NCBI GenBank assembly: GCA_900546105.1 | Contig: URBP01000019.1 | Span: 1-26,367 of the forward strand | Direction: 5' to 3' | Length of the DNA: 26,367 nt | Source: an uncultured Collinsella sp. | GTDB taxonomy: Bacteria > Actinomycetota > Coriobacteriia > Coriobacteriales > Coriobacteriaceae | In this document: piece by piece, positions 24,037 to 26,367 of the stretch | Position numbering within the stretch: position 1 is the stretch's first letter | How the letters are laid out: each line of letters begins with the position of its first letter | The notes under the pieces: model-generated | What the model was told of the DNA's origin: nothing | What the model saw: the letters and a program-made list of their open reading frames with translations, nothing else | The model's database searches: none | Position numbers and translations under genes: made by a program

Positions 24037-24576
24037 CTACTCGGCAGCAGCCTCAGTCTCGACCTCGGCGGTCTCGGCCTCGGCGACCTCAGCGGCCTCC
24101 TCGACCTCAGCCTCGGCAGCGAGCTCCTCGGCGGTAACGCCGACGAGAACGACAACCTCGGCCTTGATCTCGCGGTACAGCGAGATGGCAACGGTGTGGG
24201 CACCGGCAACCTTGATGGGCTTACCGAGCTCGACGCGCTTGCGGTCGATGTCCATACCGAGCTGAGCCTTGATGGCGTCAGCGATCATAGCGGCGGTAAC
24301 GGAGCCAAAGAGGATGCCCTCGTCGCCGACCTTGACGTCAACGGTGACCGTCTTGCCCTCGAAGGCAGCCTTGGTCTCGTTGGCGGTAGCCAGACGGACG
24401 GCCTCGCGCTTGGCGATGTTGTTGCGACGCTCGTCAAGCTGCTTGAGGTTGCCCTTGGTGGCGGCAACAGCGAGCTTCTTGGGGAACAGGAAGTTCTCAG
24501 CGTAACCCTGAGCGACCTCTACGACGTCACCCTCGCCGCCCTTGCCCTTGATCTCATCGAGAAGAATAACCTTCAT
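24037..24576 (-). CDS. rplI: 50S ribosomal protein bL9
   Basis: A 179-residue ribosomal protein. The N-terminal MKVILLDEIKGKGGEGDVVEVAQGYAENFLFPKKLA stretch is the bL9 signature, followed by the long central helix and the C-terminal globular domain ending near VVLVGVT (about residue 147). After it comes a tail of about 30 residues made almost only of Ala, Glu, Val and Thr (from EELAAEAEVEEAAEV on), which most bL9 proteins lack. AGGGAG lies seven bases before the ATG. It is the last gene of the ribosomal unit. Confidence 0.97.
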   Translation of the reverse strand: MKVILLDEIKGKGGEGDVVEVAQGYAENFLFPKKLAVAATKGNLKQLDERRNNIAKREAVRLATANETKAAFEGKTVTVDVKVGDEGILFGSVTAAMIADAIKAQLGMDIDRKRVELGKPIKVAGAHTVAISLYREIKAEVVVLVGVTAEELAAEAEVEEAAEVAEAETAEVETEAAAE

Positions 24577-24591
24577 GATGCGTCTCCCTTC

Positions 24592-24858
24592 TTAGCCGCG
24601 GTCGCGGTTGCCACGAGAGGAAACCACGGGGACGGTGTACGGCAGGAGTGCCATCTCGCGGGCGCGCTTGATGGCATTGGCGATGTCATGCTGATGCTGC
24701 GTGCAAGCGCCAGTGACGCGACGGGGCTTGATCTTGCCACGGTCGGTCATGTACTTACGGAGAAGCTGAGTGTCCTTATAGTCGATGAACTCAGTGTTCT
24801 CCTTGCAGAACTGGCAGTACTTACGACGCGGCTGACGTGCAGAAAAATCATTAGCCAT
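24592..24858 (-). CDS. rpsR: 30S ribosomal protein bS18
   Basis: An 88-residue small-subunit protein that binds S6 in the ribosome. FIDYKDTQLLRKYMTDRGKIKPRRVTG is the family core. Cys-x2-Cys in KYCQFC with a later Cys and His in TGACTQHQ mark the zinc-binding (C+) form. The start at 24858 gives MANDFSARQPRRKYC; AAAGG lies nine bases upstream, and the frame upstream to 24909 runs through an intergenic hairpin. It lies between ssb and rplI. Confidence 0.97.
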   Translation of the reverse strand: MANDFSARQPRRKYCQFCKENTEFIDYKDTQLLRKYMTDRGKIKPRRVTGACTQHQHDIANAIKRAREMALLPYTVPVVSSRGNRDRG

Positions 24859-24877
24859 GTCAAAATACCTTTCATTT

Positions 24878-24903
24878 GGCAACTTCGGCGAACCGAAGCC
24901 GCC
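24878..24903 (-). other. 11-bp hairpin with UUCG loop between ssb and rpsR
   Basis: On the minus strand GGCGGCTTCGG-TTCG-CCGAAGTTGCC folds into an 11-bp stem (two G-U pairs) capped by the very stable C(UUCG)G loop. It lies 19 bases before the rpsR start and has no T-tract, so it is not a classical terminator. It may stop ribonucleases or adjust rpsR expression within the operon. Confidence 0.5.
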
Positions 24904-24930
24904 TCTCACTCAAAAATAGGTGAACAACCC

Positions 24931-25383
24931 TTAGAACGGGATGTCCTCATCGTAGACGTCGACCGCGGGCGGCGTAGCCACCGGCGCGGCAGGACGTGCT
25001 GCGGGCGCGGGAGCTGCGGGGGCGTAACCACCCTGATCGTAGCCACCCTGGCCACCACGGGAGCTCATAAACTCGATCTCATCGACGATGACCTCAAGCT
25101 TGCTCCGGCGCTGGCCGTCGCGCTCCCAAGAGCTGTAGCGCAGCTTGCCCTCGATCGCGACCTTGTTTCCCTTTGCCAGGAAACGGCTCACGGCCTCGGC
25201 GCGGGTGCCGAACATAGTGCAGTCGACAAAGTTGGGATAGTCCTCCCACTCGCCAGTCTGCGCGTTACGGCGACGATCGTTGACGGCGACGCCAAAGGAC
25301 AGAACCTGGGTTCCGCCGGCGGTGGCGCGCAGCTCGGGATCGCGGGTGAGGTTACCGGTGATGTTCACTCGATTGATGCTCAT
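24931..25383 (-). CDS. ssb: single-stranded DNA-binding protein
   Basis: A 150-residue protein that coats single-stranded DNA in replication and repair. The OB-fold (about residues 1-108) starts with MSINRVNITGNLTRDPELR and contains FVDCTMFGTRAEAVSRFLAKG; a Gly/Ala/Pro-rich linker follows (about 110-140), and the acidic tip DEDIPF at the C-terminus is the docking site for partner proteins. AGAGGAAG lies about nine bases before the ATG. It sits between rpsF and rpsR, the usual order in actinobacteria and firmicutes. Confidence 0.98.
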   Translation of the reverse strand: MSINRVNITGNLTRDPELRATAGGTQVLSFGVAVNDRRRNAQTGEWEDYPNFVDCTMFGTRAEAVSRFLAKGNKVAIEGKLRYSSWERDGQRRSKLEVIVDEIEFMSSRGGQGGYDQGGYAPAAPAPAARPAAPVATPPAVDVYDEDIPF

Positions 25384-25431
25384 AACTCACTACTTCCTCT
25401 TGGGGCACAAGCCCAGTCCAAAACGACAGTC

Positions 25432-25725
25432 TTACTCCTGGTCGTCACGACGGACGATCATGTGGCGGACCACAGCGTCGGTGATGCGCAGGACGCGATC
25501 AAGCTCGGCGATCTGGGTAGGATCTGCGTGGAAGTTGATGAGGGTGTAGTCACCATCGGTGAGGTCGTTGATCTCGTAGGCGAGCTTGCGCTTGCCCCAC
25601 TCGTCAACGGAGTCGACCTTGCCAGCGCCCTCAGCGATCGTGGTATCGATACGCTTCATAACAGCGAGACGAGTCTCGGGGTCGAGCGACGGGTCAACAA
25701 AGAACAGCAGTTCATAAGCCTTCAT
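25432..25725 (-). CDS. rpsF: 30S ribosomal protein bS6
   Basis: A 97-residue small-subunit protein. MKAYELLFFVDPSLDPE at the start and KRKLAYEINDLTDGDYTLINF in the middle are typical of the family. The start at 25725 is supported by AGGAGGT seven bases upstream and the family N-terminus; the frame upstream to 25746 would include the ribosome binding site. It is the first gene of the rpsF-ssb-rpsR-rplI transcript, with a promoter about 75 bases upstream and a stable leader hairpin. Confidence 0.97.
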   Translation of the reverse strand: MKAYELLFFVDPSLDPETRLAVMKRIDTTIAEGAGKVDSVDEWGKRKLAYEINDLTDGDYTLINFHADPTQIAELDRVLRITDAVVRHMIVRRDDQE

Positions 25726-25751
25726 ATTGTCACCTCCTCTGGGCAAATGTG

Positions 25752-25780
25752 GCTTCAGGTCGTGAAGGTGCGCCTGAAGC
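25752..25780 (-). promoter_or_regulatory. leader hairpin of rpsF, possible S6:S18 autoregulatory element
   Basis: GCTTCAGG and CCTGAAGC (25752-25759 with 25773-25780) pair perfectly, and CG/CG pairs above a bulged A extend the stem to the loop CACCUUCA on the minus-strand RNA. It ends 26 bases before the rpsF start. Many rpsF leaders carry a hairpin bound by the S6:S18 complex; position fits, but I could not confirm the CCG signature of that motif. Confidence 0.4.
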
Positions 25781-25796
25781 AGGAAAAGACTTGGTA

Positions 25797-25825
25797 ATAA
25801 TATCTTTCAACCTCCCAGGCTGCAA
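25797..25825 (-). promoter_or_regulatory. promoter of the rpsF-ssb-rpsR-rplI operon
   Basis: On the minus strand TTGCAG (25825-25820), a 17-base spacer and TATTAT (25802-25797) form a sigma-A type promoter; transcription would start near 25790, giving a leader of about 65 bases that begins just before the hairpin. Confidence 0.6.
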
Positions 25826-26185
25826 GAATTTGCAGTTACAACCTCATGACCTCCACATATGCCCATACTCACACGACGTTTCATGCGCATTCCAACCAAA
25901 TGCTGACCAAAAGCTTGACGGATCTGTTGACAAGATACGGTGCCGTGGGGACAAGCTGAGCCAAGCCGCAGGTCAACGGGCACAAGGCTGTGGTCGCAAA
26001 ATGCATACCAGTGGCCCACAGCACCACCCAAAGATTTTTAAATTCATTGCCAAGTCGCTTATGAATACCTTTTTTGAACAATTGAGTTGATCAACCACGC
26101 TGGTCGGAAGCCGTTTTTTGGCACCTCAAGCCCCACTGCAGCGCCAAGCACGGCCAAGCGTTTTAAAAAATGCCAACTTTTCTGT
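25826..26185. other. 360-bp stretch with no supported gene
   Basis: Between the rpsF promoter and the tRNA promoter I see no convincing gene. Minus-strand open frames of 60-75 codons exist (for example 25807-26031) but lack ribosome binding sites and recognisable domains. Visible structure: two TTGAC copies 12 bases apart (25915-25932), a GCTGTGG/CCACAGC inverted repeat (25987-26022), a GTTGATCAAC palindrome (26086-26095) and AT-rich runs near 26035-26080 and 26113-26170. Confidence 0.5.
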
Positions 26186-26213
26186 TTGCACTTTGCGATT
26201 CCTCGTGTATACT
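26186..26213 (+). promoter_or_regulatory. promoter of the tRNA-Ser gene
   Basis: TTGCAC (26186-26191), a 16-base spacer and TATACT (26208-26213) lie 16 bases before the tRNA 5' end, as expected for a short leader removed by RNase P. Confidence 0.75.
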
Positions 26214-26229
26214 GACTTTCGCATTTAAC

Positions 26230-26320
26230 GGAGAGTTGTCCGAGTGGCCGAAGGAGCACGATTGGAAATCGTGTAGGCGTCAAAAGCGTCTCCAGGGTTC
26301 AAATCCCTGACTCTCCGCCA
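26230..26320 (+). tRNA. tRNA-Ser (anticodon GGA)
   Basis: The 7-bp acceptor stem pairs GGAGAGT (26230-26236) with ACTCTCC (26310-26316), followed by discriminator G and an encoded CCA (26318-26320). The anticodon stem CACGA/TCGTG (26257-26261, 26269-26273) holds the loop TTGGAAA with anticodon GGA at 26264-26266, reading UCC and UCU. A long variable arm (AGGCG/CGTCT, 26275-26292) is typical of serine tRNA. The T loop reads GGTTCAAATCC. It is the only RNA gene seen in the window. Confidence 0.97.
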
Positions 26321-26329
26321 GTTAATTCC

Positions 26330-26359
26330 AAAGCAGGCCTTCGAGCCTGCTTTGTTTTT
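26330..26359 (+). terminator. terminator of the tRNA-Ser gene
   Basis: AAAGCAGGC (26330-26338) pairs with GCCTGCTTT (26345-26353) around a 6-base loop, followed by GTTTTT. It begins ten bases after the CCA end. Confidence 0.93.
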
Positions 26360-26367
26360 ACCCCACG

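Noticed and set aside
24025..25797. A 590-codon plus-strand open frame
   Set aside because: It crosses rplI, rpsR, ssb and rpsF in antisense, including their intergenic hairpins, and is a composition effect.
25807..26031. A 74-codon minus-strand frame as a small gene
   Set aside because: It overlaps the rpsF promoter, has no ribosome binding site, and its sequence shows no domain.
26086..26320. tRNA-Ser as an integration site with a mobile element
   Set aside because: No integrase, no repeat of the tRNA 3' end and no element genes are visible inside the window; the gene has its own promoter and terminator.

Overview
The window looks like chromosome of a high-GC gut actinobacterium of the class Coriobacteriia, most likely Collinsella or a close relative. 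This is inferred from the GC-rich coding with GC-biased third positions, the strong AGGAGG-type ribosome binding sites, the protein styles (bL9 with an Ala/Glu tail, S18 of the zinc-binding type) and the gene order; no search was run. Almost all genes lie on the minus strand.

Positions 1-8211 form a carbohydrate island. A minus-strand run encodes a lactose/cellobiose-type PTS (IIC, IIB, IIA), a GH1 6-phospho-beta-glucosidase and a ROK-family kinase, and ends at two strong hairpins near 154-232. Upstream of it lies a ChbG/YdjC-type carbohydrate deacetylase. An RpiR-family regulator is transcribed divergently from the deacetylase, and a second GH1 6-phospho-beta-glucosidase is convergent with the regulator. 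Two inverted repeats of the form TTTCA-N5-TGAAA, one between the deacetylase and the regulator and one upstream of the second GH1, are candidate operators that tie these genes together. A PTS with a deacetylase and phospho-glucosidases suggests use of cellobiose-like and possibly N-acetylated (chitobiose-like) disaccharides.

Positions 8212-11100 are a patch of accessory and decaying DNA. It holds a short open fragment, a ribbon-helix-helix antitoxin-like gene preceded by a 22-codon ORF that looks like the stump of its toxin, a 15-bp perfect inverted repeat, a DUF1016/YhcG PDDEXK nuclease gene with two related palindromes inside its coding sequence, and an EamA-type permease cut off after about six membrane segments. 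The truncated permease runs into a large imperfect inverted repeat that includes the 3' end of carB.

Positions 11107-22327 hold nucleotide genes: carA-carB with a consensus PyrR-binding hairpin just before the carA ribosome binding site, purD (TTG start) and purA. Among them sit an unrecognised single-pass membrane protein, an ABC exporter and a Nudix hydrolase. Positions 22421-25725 are the conserved replication/ribosome cluster dnaB, rplI, rpsR, ssb, rpsF, with a promoter, a leader hairpin and a strong terminator after rplI. The window ends with a tRNA-Ser(GGA) gene on the plus strand that has its own promoter and terminator.
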